Shown: piece by piece, positions 46,701-60,329 of the stretch
How positions within the stretch are numbered: the stretch's first letter is position 1
Layout of the letters: each line of letters starts with the position of its first letter
DNA from: Aspidiotus rigidus
Taxonomy: Eukaryota > Arthropoda > Insecta > Hemiptera > Diaspididae
Length of the DNA: 64,000 nt
NCBI GenBank assembly: GCA_035079385.1
Contig: JAVHKY010000058.1
Coordinates: 310,001-374,000 of the forward strand
Reading direction: 5' to 3'
Program-made: the position numbers and the translations under genes
Notes under the pieces: model-generated
Seen by the model: the letters and a program-made list of their open reading frames with translations, nothing else
Database searches by the model: none
What the model was told of the DNA's origin: nothing

Positions 46701-48735
46701 TTAACGAGAGAAAGGAATGTGGAGGCCATTGGCCCGGGCTCCCACATCTTGGGGCCTCCCGCAATTGTAGTCTGAGAACCATCAAAGAACAATGAACAAT
46801 CAAATGACTGCGTATCAAAAAATACAGATAAGGTTAGTGCCCGCGCATATTGAAAGACTTTTCTGTTGGACATGAGGACCGTGAGAAGGATAATGGTTTC
46901 ATTTGCGCTAATCTATTCTGCGAAACTTTTTTTTGCCCACGGGCCATCCACTGGTTCGTCATTCGGAACTGGATGTACTGGGTGAGATTGGATATAGTGA
47001 GGAAATTTCGGGGGTTAATCCGTAGCAGTCTCGTGAGTGCTTTTACGGCTTGGTCGACTGTTTTGCACCACTGATTGCACTGTGGCTGGAGACTCAGATG
47101 ATGGTTATGGAGTAGGAGTTGGATGAGTGGCCGAGTGCCGCAGACTATTGATTCTAATAGCTCGGATCTCAGCTTCTAGGATTCTGACGGAGTTGCGATG
47201 ACTGCGAGAGGAATTTTTGTTGATGGATATGCAAAACCATCATTGAATTTTAAATCGTCTGCGAAGCAAAGGGTGGCCATGGTGCTGGAGTGTGAACTCA
47301 GTATGATTAAGAAGTGGGAGTGGTAAACAGAAGTATTGGTCAATTTTTTGGATAATTCCCATAATTTGCGAGCTATTTTTGACAGGGGTATGGCCCAAGG
47401 AAGTAAGAAAGTTAAAATGGGTAGATGGCAGTGGAATTTGATACGTTTCGTTAGAGAATAGTTGAGGATTCAGTATGTTGACGACATAAGGATTTTTGTC
47501 ACAAACGCTGGATCGGATCGTGACATTGACTTTAATTCTTATTTTATGGTAGGTAAGAATTCTACTGTCCAATTCAAAATATAAAGTGCACAACTTATCA
47601 TCAAATTCTATATTTTCGAAGCTAATAATGAAGAATCTGTAAGTTGAATGTAGAATTTACAGAATTATTCGGTATTAGAAAAAAAATTTGAGAAAATTTC
47701 CTTTTTTGGGCATTTTTACTTATTCTCGACTAAAATTATTCGATTTACGACAGGAATTATTTGATTTTAGACCAAATTATTTTGGGGAAACGGAATTTAT
47801 CTATACTAGATCTTACAAAATTTCATTTTGAACCAAAGTCTTTACTTCTGATCTATTCAACAGAGATCGTCCAAATTATACAGAGATTTGAGAACATTAT
47901 AGTCCACAAAATCACAGGGGCTCTACGGTAGACCACGAACCACCAACTGCACCAAAACCTAGCTCTCGAAACAGTTCAGATTGAATCCAGAGCCGAGCCA
48001 CCGACAGATACGTTGGTCGAGTCCACACTCTAGTGTAGGCAAATTGGAGCAATATTGGGGAAAAAAGACATTTTTCTGGAGCAAACCTTTTTTTGCTGAA
48101 AATGGTTCAGAATGAGGTCCTGAACAACATACTAAAAATACCGCGTTTTCCCCCTGGAACCTCTTCCTTTATGGAGGTTCGAACCCCCCAAAAAATTAGT
48201 TTTTCGCCTATATCGCATGAAATTGGAATTTTATTAAAAAATGTTTCAAACAAAAGTTGTTTCTCGTTAAATTTCCTATCAAATAATGTATTTAACTTTC
48301 AGCCTATACCAATTAGTGCCTCGCAAAGGCCGTTCAAAAGAGCCCCAAACTCAGTTTTTCCATATATCTCCCAAAATTGAAATTTTATGAAAAAATATTT
48401 CAAATAAAAGTTGTTCCTCGTTAAGTTTGCTATAGAATGGGGATGGAAGCGAATCGATGATTGGAGCCTATAACAATAAACATAGCCCCAGCGCCAGAAC
48501 ACCTCTTACAACTTATTTCTAGTGGGTGTGCCAAAGGATGTAAAAATGCTTGTGGCTGCCGAAAAGCAGGTGAACAATAGATATTCCATAAATAAAAGAG
48601 GGTAATTTGGCACTTTCATCCAAGAAGCAACGTGTATTTTAGTCATTCCGACCTGTACTCTTCAAAACGTTGGTCAGTTTTTTCATCAACAGAAGACCCA
48701 AATTCTGCTGTCTTATTCTTTTCTTGTAGTGTTCA
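46701..48735. other. non-coding, nothing firm
   Basis: 46700-46770 has the CCGGATTAA and GGCCCGGGCTCCC phrases also present near 6087 and 7780. 48090-48430 has two diverged copies of a block with AAATTGAAATTTTAT and AAACAAAAGTTGTTTCTCGT. The minus frame at 47240-47593 resembles no family I can name. Confidence 0.4.
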
Positions 48736-49314
48736 ACACTTACTCATGCAACCGCAATTACATAATAAAACTAAGTCGCCTTCGTTTTGGTCACAACCGA
48801 CTTCCTTACCATCTAAAAAGAATAAATGTTACGGATTCTGATCTATGTCCTTTCCATATAGATTCGCCTACTCGAGCAGACGCAAATCATATTTTCTTTG
48901 AATGTTCAGAACTAAAAACCTTTAAAAAGACATTATATTCCGAAATTTTAAAATTACGAATTCCCACACCCAGACCTTCTTTCTACTGATAACGACGATA
49001 TCTTTCCTCACATTAAAAAATTCTTGTCACAATTGCCTGAACATATATCAATCTAAATCTACAACGAGGTAAGGCCTAGAAGCCATCCTCTATTCCAACC
49101 TTTTTTTTTTTTTTTTTTTGTTACTATTATTCTTTTAACTATTATTTTAATTTTAATTTTCTATTGCAAATTATTATTATTATTTTTAATACTTAATTTT
49201 CTCTTTATTACTGTCTTTAGTTTGATAGTTTTGTCCTTTTTTTTTTTTTTTTTCTTCTTTTTTTTATGATTTAGTAGCAATAAATATGGTTGGATTGTAA
49301 AAAAAAAAAAAAAA
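48736..49314 (+). pseudogene. non-LTR retrotransposon C-terminal tail with 3' UTR and poly(A)
   Basis: The plus frame reads IIKLSRLRFGHNRLPYHLKR then DSDLCPFHIDSPTRADANHI and FFECSEL, a cysteine-histidine tail (C-x2-H, H-x4-C) of LINE-type elements, ending at 48989. The 3' UTR has AGGCCTAGAAGCCATCCTCT (49062 onward), long T runs, AATAAA at about 49279 and a 16-A tail at 49299-49314. Only the end of the element is present. Confidence 0.85.
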
Positions 49315-51845
49315 CTGTCTACACTATACTTCTCAAATAACATAGTATCATCTACACACATACGATATCACTCACACAATTTCAGCCGCGCAGGTAATTT
49401 CGCAGCGCCATCTAGTGCAGGTTTAAACCCCAATCGAATGTGTATTGCGGGTTGCAAATTTCGTTTCTTAACTGGAATAGGTTTCACTTGAACCCTCTAT
49501 GGAAGATAGAAAATTGCTTTCGCAGTCAAAAGCACACTGCGAGAAATTTCCGGTAACCTAAACCGAACTTTTGGGACAACAGAAACGGTTCGCGAATGGT
49601 TCCCCAACTATTAGTTATACTGATAACCTCATATCAGTAACACTAATCGTTAGACCGATTCTCTTGCACCAAAAGTTCGGTGTCTGCGCGTTTTTTTGTT
49701 CTTTTTTTCGTTCATGTTTCCATTTTTGTGCACTTTGCGTAGTCGTATGTAGGTTTTTTAAAACTGTAGACAGAATCATTCTCACTGTAGAATGCGTGGG
49801 TAGGGTACATACAAAAAAATTAAAAGCTTATTATGAATTCAAATTTTTCACGTTGAAAACGCAGTAGCTTCAATTTTATGAAACAACGCTCCGACAACAA
49901 AACAAAATGAGGCAGAATGCGAAAATTATACTCGTCCGTCCGAATGATTCTCCCTATTAATTTAATATGATAAGTTTTCGACATATAGTGAGACATAACT
50001 TGCGTAATAATTCCTGGCCACCACTCTGTCGGATGAACTCACAATGTAAGTCCCTCATTTGACCGCGGTAAAACAACGCCGCCAAACACGAAAATCCCGA
50101 ACGAATTTCCATCAGCGTTTTCGTTTATTATACTTGTCGCAATCAGTTTTTGGTCGCTACCTTTTTCGCCCGCTTAATGCATACGTCGCCACATGGCGAA
50201 CACGAAAACAAAGGCAAAATTTTACAAAACACTATGAAACGATGAAACGAACAAGATACTCGTATAATATTATACATATAATATAATATGAAAACTTCGC
50301 TATATAGAGTAGGCCGACGATACTATTTAGCGCGGCTCGCCCGAAACAAATAAATGTCGAACGCCGCAAACGCGGGAGTCTCGTAAAATTTGATTAAAAA
50401 ATTCGATTACCCTCCGGTCGGCAGAGTTTGTCGGTCGTTGGTCGGATATATAGTTCGCAAGTACACGCGATAGTCTAGCCCGAACCAGATGGCATTTTTT
50501 TTTTTTTTCTATGAAAGGAATGAAGACTAAAAAATTCATTGTCGGAAGCGCGATACCCCAAATCAATTTTATTAAAAATATCGTAACTTCCTGAGCTTCG
50601 ACTAGCCTACATGTTCGCGAACAAAATTCGTTTAATGAAACGTTGATTTCATTATTTCTTGCGGGATATGATGACGTAAATTATTTCGTCCAAACGTTGT
50701 CTCACTTGAAGGAGAAATTAACGCGAGCTATACATTTTTTTCCAAACACGAATTTCACGCACAGCTTCAGATATCAATGCCTTATCTTCTTTTTTTGTAC
50801 ACCGGCCCAGAAAATATTGTATAAAGCAAAAGCACTTAACAACACCTTGCACCTATCACACTAACGCATCAGGAAACATCTCCGACTAAAACCTAATTTC
50901 CAGAAAAGAGAATCGTCCGCCTTATTTCCGCTTCGATTCTTCGTCCCCTCTCGCTTCTCTGTCTCGTAATTTAGACGCTTCCTAGGCTGCAATTCAACGG
51001 TGAACAAATAAATTGCAGGCTTTTGTAAATAGAAAACAGGCGTATAATGAAACACTTCTTGATCAATATCTTATTAAAGGCATACCTTTATATGCCTGTT
51101 CTTCCAGCTTTTTATCCGTTTACTTTTTTTTCCCATTGTTTTTTCTTTTCTTATAGTTTATCTCAATTCTTATATTTTTCCTTCTTCGGATCTGTAGTGT
51201 TGATAACGTCGGTGTGTGTAAACCCGCTACAGAAATCTAAAATTGCAAGACAGCCACCGCCATCATTATTTACTACTTAAGTTTAAGCTTTTTTTTTTTT
51301 TTTGCTTTGTAACGAATAACTTAATTTCGATTCATTGCGCGTGCACCAGGTATAAATTTTTTGCTCGAGTTTTCTTTCTTTTACCCTAGTATCTCTATCA
51401 CGTACTCGTCAAGCTTTCTTGTTGTTCTTCAATCTATCCGCGTGAGTGAAGAAGAATACATAAAATATTGAAAAGTCTGAACCATCGAGCGAATCACCGA
51501 TTACAGTGGTTCGCGAGAATATTTCGCAAATAATCTGACCAAGTCGAAATCTCGTGCTCACTTACCTGAAACAAAGAAAAATGGAGAAAAAAAGTTAATA
51601 AAAATTTTCACAATTAAAAATAGGAGAACAATATTATACGATTCGAATGACGAGAGAATGATTTCGATAAGAAAGGTGATCAAAAGAGACGCCATGGAGT
51701 TAATTGCTACAAGAGGTTGCCTTGACTCTGCAGCTCCAATAATGTAATCGCAATATTCCCTCACCTTGCACAATTTATTTCTCACCTCCCTCTAGCATTA
51801 ACCATTTAAACTATTCACAATAACTATACTCTTTTTTTTTTTTAA
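49315..51845. other. AT-rich non-coding stretch
   Basis: No gene or element recognised. Short frames lack motifs. T and A runs are common. Confidence 0.4.
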
Positions 51846-52192
51846 TACGGTGTAAGACGAAGCAAGGCCTAGTAGCCATCCTCTACTCCAACCTCTCCTT
51901 TTTTTCCCTTTTTTTTTTTTTTTTTTTTTCTCTCTCCCCCTTTAATTCTTAAAAAATTTTCTTTCAAGTTTTGCTATTATTATTATTTAAAAAAAAACTT
52001 CTTATTTTTTTCTTGTTTTCTTTCTTTATTTCTTTTATTTCTTTTTTTTTTTCTATTACCATTATTATTGTTTTATTATTTTCATTTTTTTCAGTTGTTA
52101 CTGTTATTTTTTGTTCTTACTATTATGTATTCTGTTCTTATGTTTTGTTATACCATTTTCATGGTTGGAATGAATAAAAAAAAAAAGAAGTC
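51846..52192 (+). mobile_element. non-LTR 3' UTR fragment, same family as 48.7 kb
   Basis: CAAGGCCTAGTAGCCATCCT, T-rich tract, then GGTTGGAATGAATAAAAAAA. It matches 49062-49314 in order, without the coding part: a heavily 5'-truncated copy. Confidence 0.8.
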
Positions 52193-52574
52193 GGTGGCAT
52201 AGCAAAATAAATATGACAAAGTGAACACTGCCATAGCAGAAAACAAGTTGAAAGTTTCAGTTTAAAAAATACAGATCAGACATGTCAATGTGGAGCCCCA
52301 AAGAAACGAGTAAGGGCATTGGCCGCCATATTCATTATCTTTGGATTGATAACAGTTCATCACGGTTTGAAAATAATAAGGGAGTAATTTATAGAATACA
52401 AGCTTAAGTGAAATACAAGAGTGCTATTAACTTATGCAAAATAACTCCACTGATCAAAACTGTAAGGATAAATGATAATGTGAAGACTAAATATTATGGT
52501 GACCTATTTCCTCACTTGTTTTTATACGGCTCTGTAGTCAATCTTAATTGACATCATGAGCCACAACTGAGAAT
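52193..52574. other. non-coding, nothing recognised
   Basis: Unique-looking AT-rich sequence between the LINE tail and the 51-bp minisatellite. Confidence 0.4.
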
Positions 52575-54015
52575 CAATGTTGCATCATACACCAACAGTT
52601 GAAAATATTTCAAAGTCCCACAATTTGAAAATAATTTCAAGTCCAACACTTGGAAATATTTTGAAGTTCAACACTTGAAAATATTTCAAAGTCCAACAAT
52701 TTGAAAATAATTCCAAGTTCAACACTTGAAAATATTTTAAAATCCAACAATTGGAAAATAATTCTAAGTGCAACACTTGAAAATATTATTGAAAATGAAA
52801 AATTTGACAAGTCCAACACTTGAAAATATTTCAAAATCCAACAATTGGAAAATAATTCCAAGTCCAAGAGTTGAAAATATTTTAAAGTCTCTCAAATTGA
52901 AAATAATTTCAAGTCCAACAGTTGGAAATATTTTGATTTTCAAAGTTCAACACTTGAAAATATTTCCAAGTCCAAGTATTGAAAATGAAAAATTTTGCAA
53001 GTCCAAGAAGTATGAAAATATTTCAAAGTCCAACAATTGGAAAGTAATTCCAAGTCCAGCACTTGAAAATACTTCAATTTCCAACAATTGGAAAATAATT
53101 CCAAGTTCAACACTTGAAAATATTTTAAAATCCAACATTTGGAAAATAATTCCGAGTTCAACACTTGAAAATATTTTAAAATCCAACAATTGGAAAATAA
53201 TTTCAAGTGCAACACTTGAAAATACTTCAAAATCCAACAATTGGAAAATAATTCCAAGTTCAACACTTGAAAATATTTTAAAATCCAACAATTGGAAAAT
53301 AATTCCAAGTCCAACACTTGAAAATATTTTAAAATCCAACAATTGGAAAATAATTTCAAGTGCAACACTTGAAAATACTTCAAAATCCAACAATTGGAAA
53401 ATAATTCCAAGTTCAACACTTGAAAATATTTTAAAATCCAACAATTGGAAAATAATTCCAAGTCCAACACTTGAAAATATTTCAAAGTCTCTCAAATTGA
53501 AAATAATTTCAAGTCCAACACTTGGAAATATTTTGAAGTTCAACACTTGAAAATATTTCCAAGTCCAAGTATTGAAAATGAAAAATTTTGCAAGTCCAAA
53601 AAGTATGAAAATATTTCAAAGTCCAACAATTGGAAAATAATTCCAAGTCCAATACTTGAAAATATTTCAAAATCCAACAATTTGAAAATATTTCCAAGTC
53701 CAAGTATTGAAAATGAAAAATTTTGCAAGTCCAAGAAGTATGAAAATATTTCAAAGTCCAACAATTGGAAAGTAATTCCAAGTCCAACACTTGAAAATAT
53801 TTCAATTTCCAACAATTTGAAAATAATTCCAAGTTCAACACTTGAAAATATTTTAAAAGCCCGCAATTCAAAAATAATTCCAAGTCCAACACTTGAAAAT
53901 ATTTCAAAATCCAACAATTGGAAAATATTTCCAAGTCCAAGAGTTGAAAATATTTTCAAGTCCTAGAATTGAAAATGAAAAATTTTACAAGTCCAAGTGC
54001 GATAATATTTCAATG
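52575..54015. repeat. 51-bp minisatellite (25 + 26 bp dimer)
   Basis: Alternating half-units TCCAACACTTGAAAATATTT and TCCAACAATTGGAAAATAAT, each with a few more bases, repeat about 27 times. Variant blocks with AAGTATTGAAAATGAAAAAT recur near 52975, 53570, 53705 and 53960. Because 51 is 17 codons, frames of up to 260 codons stay open on both strands with 17-residue periodic peptides. I read these as repeat artefacts. Confidence 0.95.
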
Positions 54016-54394
54016 TCCCGCGGCATCATTCTTACTCCGAGTAGATTGAGAAGTGAATCAGTGAACGACTCTCGATCCGGGTACCTTGTGTTCTCGATGT
54101 CAGGTGAAAATAGTTTGATAACATCACAAAAAAGTACAAGTTCCAAAGTTAGGTCTACGTCATAGAAGTGTTTTCGTCTTAGATGAGTGAAATTTTATTG
54201 TAAATATTTCACATAATTCCCATAAAATATTCAGATGATAGAATTTGAAAGATACGTGATGATAATTATCGCTGGATAATGAATGATAATAAAGAGCATG
54301 TGGGGCAGAATAAAAGCGAGACATACCCATGATCTTATGTTTTCTCCAGGATGAGAAATTTAAAAAAAGCTTGATTCACTGGAGTAAGATTTTT

Positions 54395-55288
54395 GGGCGT
54401 AACCGAATTGAGGGCCGCGAGCGGGGGTGCCTGTTTTTCATAGCCGAATTGAGTCCCAAAGTGTCGGGGTTCATAATCGAATTGAGTCCCAAAGGGAGAG
54501 GAGACGGTTTGAGTCCCATAGTATCGGGGGGGGGGGGGGGTAGAAAAAGGTAGAATCCGAATTGAGTCCCGAAGTGTCGGCGGTAGTGAGTCTGAGAAGT
54601 TGGGTGAATTCGTTCATTTTCCTTCGTCCTCTGCTGTAGGTAACTCAATCTTCGTTATTGAATGAATATATTTCGAGCAAGTTTCCTCCTTGTATGTGGA
54701 CCGCGTATTCATCAGCCACCTCGCGCACAAGGAATGCCTGCAAATCATTCCATGCACATTTGAACGGTTCCTTCTACGCTGCACACCCAAATATTTTTAT
54801 TCTAATAGATACTCTTCTTGAGGTCTAATGCGACACCTATGCCACAATTATCGACATCCGTAAGTCGAAGAAACGCTTAGGCTCAGTTGAAAAAGAGGCT
54901 GCGGTCGCAACATTCATGAAGCGGCGTGATCTTGGCGAATTGTCGAGACTTGAATTTGTGAAGCGCGTGTCCTTCAAATTTCTGCCTCCGCCGATTAAAA
55001 AATGATTATAGGTACCTGAATATTTTCCAAGGCCAGTACCTCCCACGAGTACTAGTGTACTTAAAGCATAGCCACGTGCTAACTCATTTTTAATCGCACC
55101 GATGATGCATACATCGACAGTCCTAAGTTTGTAAAAGCGAGAAGGGAAATAAGAATCATTCGTGAACTCGGCACTCAATTCGGTTGTGTACCACCGACAC
55201 ATGAGGACATTCCCTTTTTCTACCCCCGACACTAAGGGACTCAATTCGACTAAAAAAGATAGTTTGGGACTCAATTCGGTATCGCCCC
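54395..55288. mobile_element. inverted-repeat element built on GAATTGAGTCCC
   Basis: The left side begins GGGCGTAACCGAATTGAG; the right side ends CTCAATTCGGTATCGCCCC, its inverted counterpart. Both sides carry several GAATTGAGTCCC motifs (four left, three right) and a shared TCGGGGGTAGAAAAAGG, in inverted orientation. A run of about 16 G lies at 54525-54541. The flanks GATTTTT and GATCTTTT might be a decayed target duplication. The interior has a 145-codon minus frame without a known motif. Confidence 0.7.
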
Positions 55289-55489
55289 GATCTTTTTCTC
55301 GGTGAGGGTGAGGGTGAAGGTGAGTATCGCCTAAGCACTCTTGGATTTGCTCTCCCCTGGACTTCGGCTGCAGCTGAATATATAAGTGAAAGGGGAGGGG
55401 GTGTTGAAAATGTTGACACTAGTACTTTTCATTGGTGAAGGGCAGAAGAAAAAGTATAAAAAGATCGTAATTCTTATCTATTTTTACAA
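55289..55489. other. non-coding, nothing recognised
   Basis: Includes a short GAGGGTGAGGGTGAAGGTGA run at 55302-55323. Confidence 0.4.
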
Positions 55490-55815
55490 ATTTTTTTAGG
55501 AGAGATGGGGTAACATCCCTTGAACATTCCTCAAGACCTTCTTTCCTGGATCTCTGCTTGAAGCAAGATATATACAAAGGAGGAACTTCGACAAATTTCC
55601 AACTTTTGAGCTATGGGGATCAAGAAACATCTCGACAAATATTAGGAGGGGAAGTGAGGAATTGTTGGACTTTAAAGCTACACACAACAGGAAAGTACAA
55701 GGTAAAATTTCGAACGTTGAACTATAAATTTTATCGAAGAAAGTATGGTATTGAAGGGGCTTGGGTTCCTGACTCATTTTAAAAACTTGAATAAAATAGG
55801 TTCCCTTGATCACCT
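55490..55815. repeat. diverged copy of the GGGAACCTG family
   Basis: ACTTCGACAAATTTCCAACT, TTTTGAGCTATGGGGATCAA and the closing AATAAAATAGGTTCCCTTG resemble the 45-bp unit and right end at 22.1-22.4 kb. Confidence 0.5.
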
Positions 55816-58715
55816 CAATTCAAGCTGCAAGTTTTGCGTGCATTTCCTGTTTACAAACTGTTCATATTTCTTAGTATTTTCTAGTTTCAATTTCCAAGGT
55901 TGAGCATTCAAATCACGCTAATCTCGATACTAATTGAGAGGTAGATGCCACAAGAAGATCCTGTCTCCATCCCACTCGTATGACGTTCAAGACACATTTT
56001 TTCTGAATAAGAAAGTATTTTGCTGTGACAGAATGACCAGATACGAGTATTTACAATTTACGAGAGGAGACTGTTGATGAAATTATTATTCTGCAAGTCC
56101 GGATACCACTCTACTTAAGGTCACATTCAGTCCTCCTAAATTTCAATGAAAACCGTCTTAGACAAATGAGGAAGCTTATCTATTTTTGGATACCTCAGCA
56201 CAAGCCTTTTGATTGACTTTTAAGCTGCTCAATGAATATCACTCCAAAAATTCACTCATACGCGCTAAAGCAAGATTTATCTCCATTCAAGATCACTAGA
56301 AAGAACCACCCATAACAATGCTAACTGAACTTCAATGGCGTCATTGCGTTTTGAACATGAGCAAACCTAATCTTGAGCTAAGCTGCCATAACCATCATCG
56401 TCGAGTTTGCATTGATGCGATTTCCCAATCAATCCAAATCTAAGGATGACGGTGGTTAGGCTATAGCTTAGATCAAGACAATTAGAAAGAGGAGGTTTGC
56501 TCATATCTACCTACCTTTTGTCCCTGATCTAGGACTTCTTCGTGCAAAACAGATTCAACGATATTAGAAACAGGTTTAATTTCCTCTGATGGGAGTTCTT
56601 AGGAAAGACATTCTCCGAGCATGATGACGTCAAGTGAAACTGTTCCTTCATTGAAAAACTCCACTTTATAGGAGAGAGGGGGAGGTTTTGTCAGTGAAAC
56701 TCAGTGAATACTATCCAAGCTACAAACACACGAAAAAGAAGAGGAAAGGAGCTCACCGAAAACTTGTAACGCATTATAAAGCCACCAACCAATGGGCCTG
56801 GAACTCGCAGCTATTCTCTATTCCTAAATTCGCATAATCATTTCAACCCTTCCTAAAAGCTCCTCCCAACCTATAGAATCAGATGACTTCTGCGACTCAG
56901 AATTACGAAAAAAGTTCTCATTTTTCAATCTGTAAGGAAGCCACAGGTCCAAAGGAAGAGAAACTGGAAGCACAAAATCTGTTTTCGAACCACAGTTGAA
57001 CTCATCAAACAAGCTTGAATTTTCTTGGACTGGCAAAATGATTTTCATCCACCTTTCAGAAGAAATTAGCCCAAAATTTATCAGAGAAATGTTGAAATTC
57101 TTAGAACATCATTATATCGTTAGTAAGCTTGTAACAATAGGAAGTCAGCAGCACGAATCTCGGTTGAATTTAAGATTGTTACAGTGTCATTGAATTCTCG
57201 GATGTACTCGTAATCCCTTTAATTCTGAGCAAGGTAGGTATTCTCGCTACTGTTTGAATTATCTTACATATGAGGGCTTTATGAAGTTTATTTTCTTAGT
57301 GAAGTAGTTTTCGTTGTTGACTTTATTGCGTGCATTGTGTTCTTATTTACTTCGAGAGAAAAGCGTTCTACATATACGTACAATGTTTTTTTCTCGGAAT
57401 ATAGGAGGGCAAAATGTTACCACTTCTAGATCGGCATTATGAGTCTCATTAATAGACGTATTTCAACAATATTTGCATCACCTTTATGAGTAAGAAATTT
57501 GTAGAATGGTACTTTTCGATTTGAAGACTGACTCGCATCAAAGCAGTCATTGTTACCGGGATTTCGTTCTTTTCGTGTTTCGACCTCATGCAAAATAGAT
57601 GAGAGAATCAGAAAAAAATAGTCACTTACACGTAAACGGAGTAATCTCCTTCGTGCCTTATATTTGGGTACATTCCAGAAGGAAATAGGAAATTTCACTT
57701 TTGGAGAAAAAACGCTTTTAATCTCCTTTTCTTTTCTCTTTCGAATTCTATACGACAGTAACGCATAATTTATTTTTTTTCCTTCCACGCCACTCTCTAT
57801 ATAAATTTAATCTGGTATACATATAATACATATATTTTTTTTTTGAGGGAACGAAATTTTATCCAGAGAACGTAATAGATAAAACGATTAAAACTTTCTC
57901 GTTGTTAAAGTAAAAAGCTGTTTTTCTCGATGGGAAAAAATTTTCCCACAATTTTCTCGCGCGGAATTGATATTTTCACGACGTGAACTTCGTCACCGCA
58001 AAACAGAGCCCAAAGTGTACGAGAAGGTATGATGCAATGAAAAAAAAAAAAAAAAAAGGTAAGAAAGAAAAAAATTATTAGAATTTTTGTTCACTTCCGC
58101 AACAGATAATATTTCATAGAAATTCCCTTGGTAAAATACCATCACAGACGAGGCTCTATTCGCGTACAAGAGTGAAATATTTTTTTTTTTGGTTGTAACA
58201 ATACATTTTTTGGGAGAAAATATAAGTACTACGATTGTTGTTGTGCGTGAGAAATAAAAATGAAAAATTCTATCCTTTATTGTGTAGAAAGAAGTGTATA
58301 AATCAGAGAAAAACTGATATAATGTCTTCTCATCGGTGAATACATAAATTTATTTTTGTTACGCCGCCATCGCCATCACCTTTTCGATTTCTTTGAGTAC
58401 GGCGTATTTCTAAGGGAAACTAGCATCAGCCAATTTAGGAATAGAATATTAAGAGACGGATAGAATTATGAAACCGCAGAATTTATTGGAGTAAAAAACT
58501 AGACATGTTTTAGGTTGAAAAATCATCTTTCGAGTGACAAAAGAAACAAAAACAAAGATAAGATATTGCGACGGAAAAGAAGAAAAAGCGGAAGAAGATG
58601 ATGTGCCATCAGATGATCCCAGAACGATAATATTAATGATACTCTCGTGCGATAACGATCTTACAGAAGGTAGCAAAAAGACGACGTATGGGTGGAAACG
58701 TCAGTACAAATATTT
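55816..58715. other. long stretch without a recognised gene
   Basis: Unassigned AT-rich DNA with one TGACGTCA (56625-56632). Frames up to 120 codons (minus 57426-57788) show no family motif. Confidence 0.4.
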
Positions 58716-58996
58716 TAGCGGGGAACCAACTATCCCTTTTGTTGGGGGTGCATCTTCAGGAAATTTTCGGGTCTGCAGCGCGAGCGCCGCCAAGGTTAAT
58801 GAGTCGTCAACCTAAAGTTACCGGACTTGGAAAAATTCTGACTTGGAACCTATAGACGATAGACGCCAAGCGTCGCGTCGTCCAGTAAATTGCAAACTTG
58901 GAAAAATTTCGACCTCCGCGTTCTGTATTACAGGAGGAAGACTTGGAAAACTTTTGACTTCCGAGTATTGGAGAACGGGACTTGGAAAAACTTTAT
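58716..58996. repeat. copy of the GGGAACCYG family, GGGGAACC variant
   Basis: AGCGGGGAACCAACTATCCC then TTTTGTTGGGGGTGC, as at 20278 and 27592. Then come three decayed units with GACTTGGAAAAATTTCGACC. Confidence 0.7.
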
Positions 58997-59814
58997 TGAA
59001 AGATGAGAAATATTTACATGCTATCCGTACTAACATTCATGCAAGTAAGAAGTGAGGAAAAGCAAGGTACAACGTTGGAGATTGGGTACAAATATTAAAA
59101 ACTACCGAGAATATTCGAAAAAAGTCACTATCCAGGCTAGTCAACAGAATTTATTTGCATTGTCAAGCTTCGGTGAAACCGGCCTTGTGATGTAGGAGGT
59201 AGTTCACAGTTATGGTGAGCCAATCAGCGGTGGATTTCACTCTTATTCAGAAGAACTCTAGCATGTACAGATCACGCAGATATATCCTTGTTGGGAAATA
59301 CTGGAATGAGAGAGAAGAATTGTGTACTTGTTAAGACGTAACGAAAGTAAGTGGATTGATGAATAGGATCTTCTTCCTCGACATCCCCACTTTAGACCTG
59401 ACAACACCAACAATATTTGGCAATTTAGGCAATTTCGGGCAAATGTGGGCAGTTTTTGGTAGATTTAGGCAATGGCGTGAGGTCAATTGATTTGTAAGAA
59501 TATCAGCTGATCGTTTACCGGTGCTGTAAGTCCTTCCGGGGCGGCATCCCGTTTTCCTCGATATCTCAACGCACTTACAAAACTTTAATTCTATCTTTTA
59601 ACGTAATTATCGGACTCCAAATTTTGAGTGCGAGTATTGATCTGACGCTACCGACACAAGAATTTGTGAGAACGGTAAAGCATTTGCACGTATGGGCAAA
59701 TTTAGACTATTTGGACCATTTGAAGACAATTTGGCAAAAATAAGCAAAATTGGCAATATGACAGATTTCGCCAATTTCACCAATCTGGTAATTCCAGATA
59801 TTCCGGTGATTCCT
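58997..59814. other. non-coding, nothing firm
   Basis: 59415-59480 and 59690-59770 contain short AT-rich phrases such as GGCAATTTAGGCAATTTCGG. No gene seen. Confidence 0.4.
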
Positions 59815-60329
59815 GAGATTTCTGAGGTTTTCAAGGTTACTTAAAGTTTCCAAGGATATTTGGAATTTCCTAGGCTATTTAGAGTTTCCGAGGGTATGTG
59901 GAGTTTGAGAGGTTATTTTGAATTTCCAAGATTGTTCGGAGTTTCCAAGGTTATTTGGAGTCTCTAAGATTATTTGGAGTCTGGAGTTTCTGAGGTCATT
60001 TGGAATTTCCACCGTTATTTCAGGTTTCCAAGGTTATTTAGAGTTTCTGTTATTTGGAGTTTTCAAGGTTATTGCGAGTCTCCCAGGTTACTCGGAGTTT
60101 CTGAGGTTTTTCTGAATTTCAAACATTATTTCGAGTTACCAAGATTATTTGGAGTCTCTGACATTATTTGGAGTTTCTGAGGTTAATTGGGGTTTCTGAA
60201 GTAATTTGCAATTTCCAAGGTTATTTGGAGTCTCTGAAGTTAGTTGGAACTTTCGAGGATATTTTGAATTTCCAAGGTGGTTTGGAGTTTCCAAGGTTTT
60301 TTGGAGTCTCTAAGGTTATTTGGAGTTTC
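59815..60329. repeat. ~20-bp minisatellite, interrupted at its right end
   Basis: Degenerate units of TTTGGAGTTTCTGAGGTTAT / TTTGGAATTTCCAAGGTTAT type run up to 60329, where the Copia LTR begins mid-unit (GGAGTTTC|TGTTAGAG). Confidence 0.85.

Noticed and set aside
47240..47593. Possible FADD reverse-transcriptase motif on the minus strand (TLCFADD)
   Set aside because: Only the four-residue motif fits; the residues around it do not match RT families, so I treat it as coincidence.
52768..53966. Frames of 139-260 codons on both strands
   Set aside because: They result from the stop-free 51-bp unit; both strands are open at once with 17-residue periodicity.
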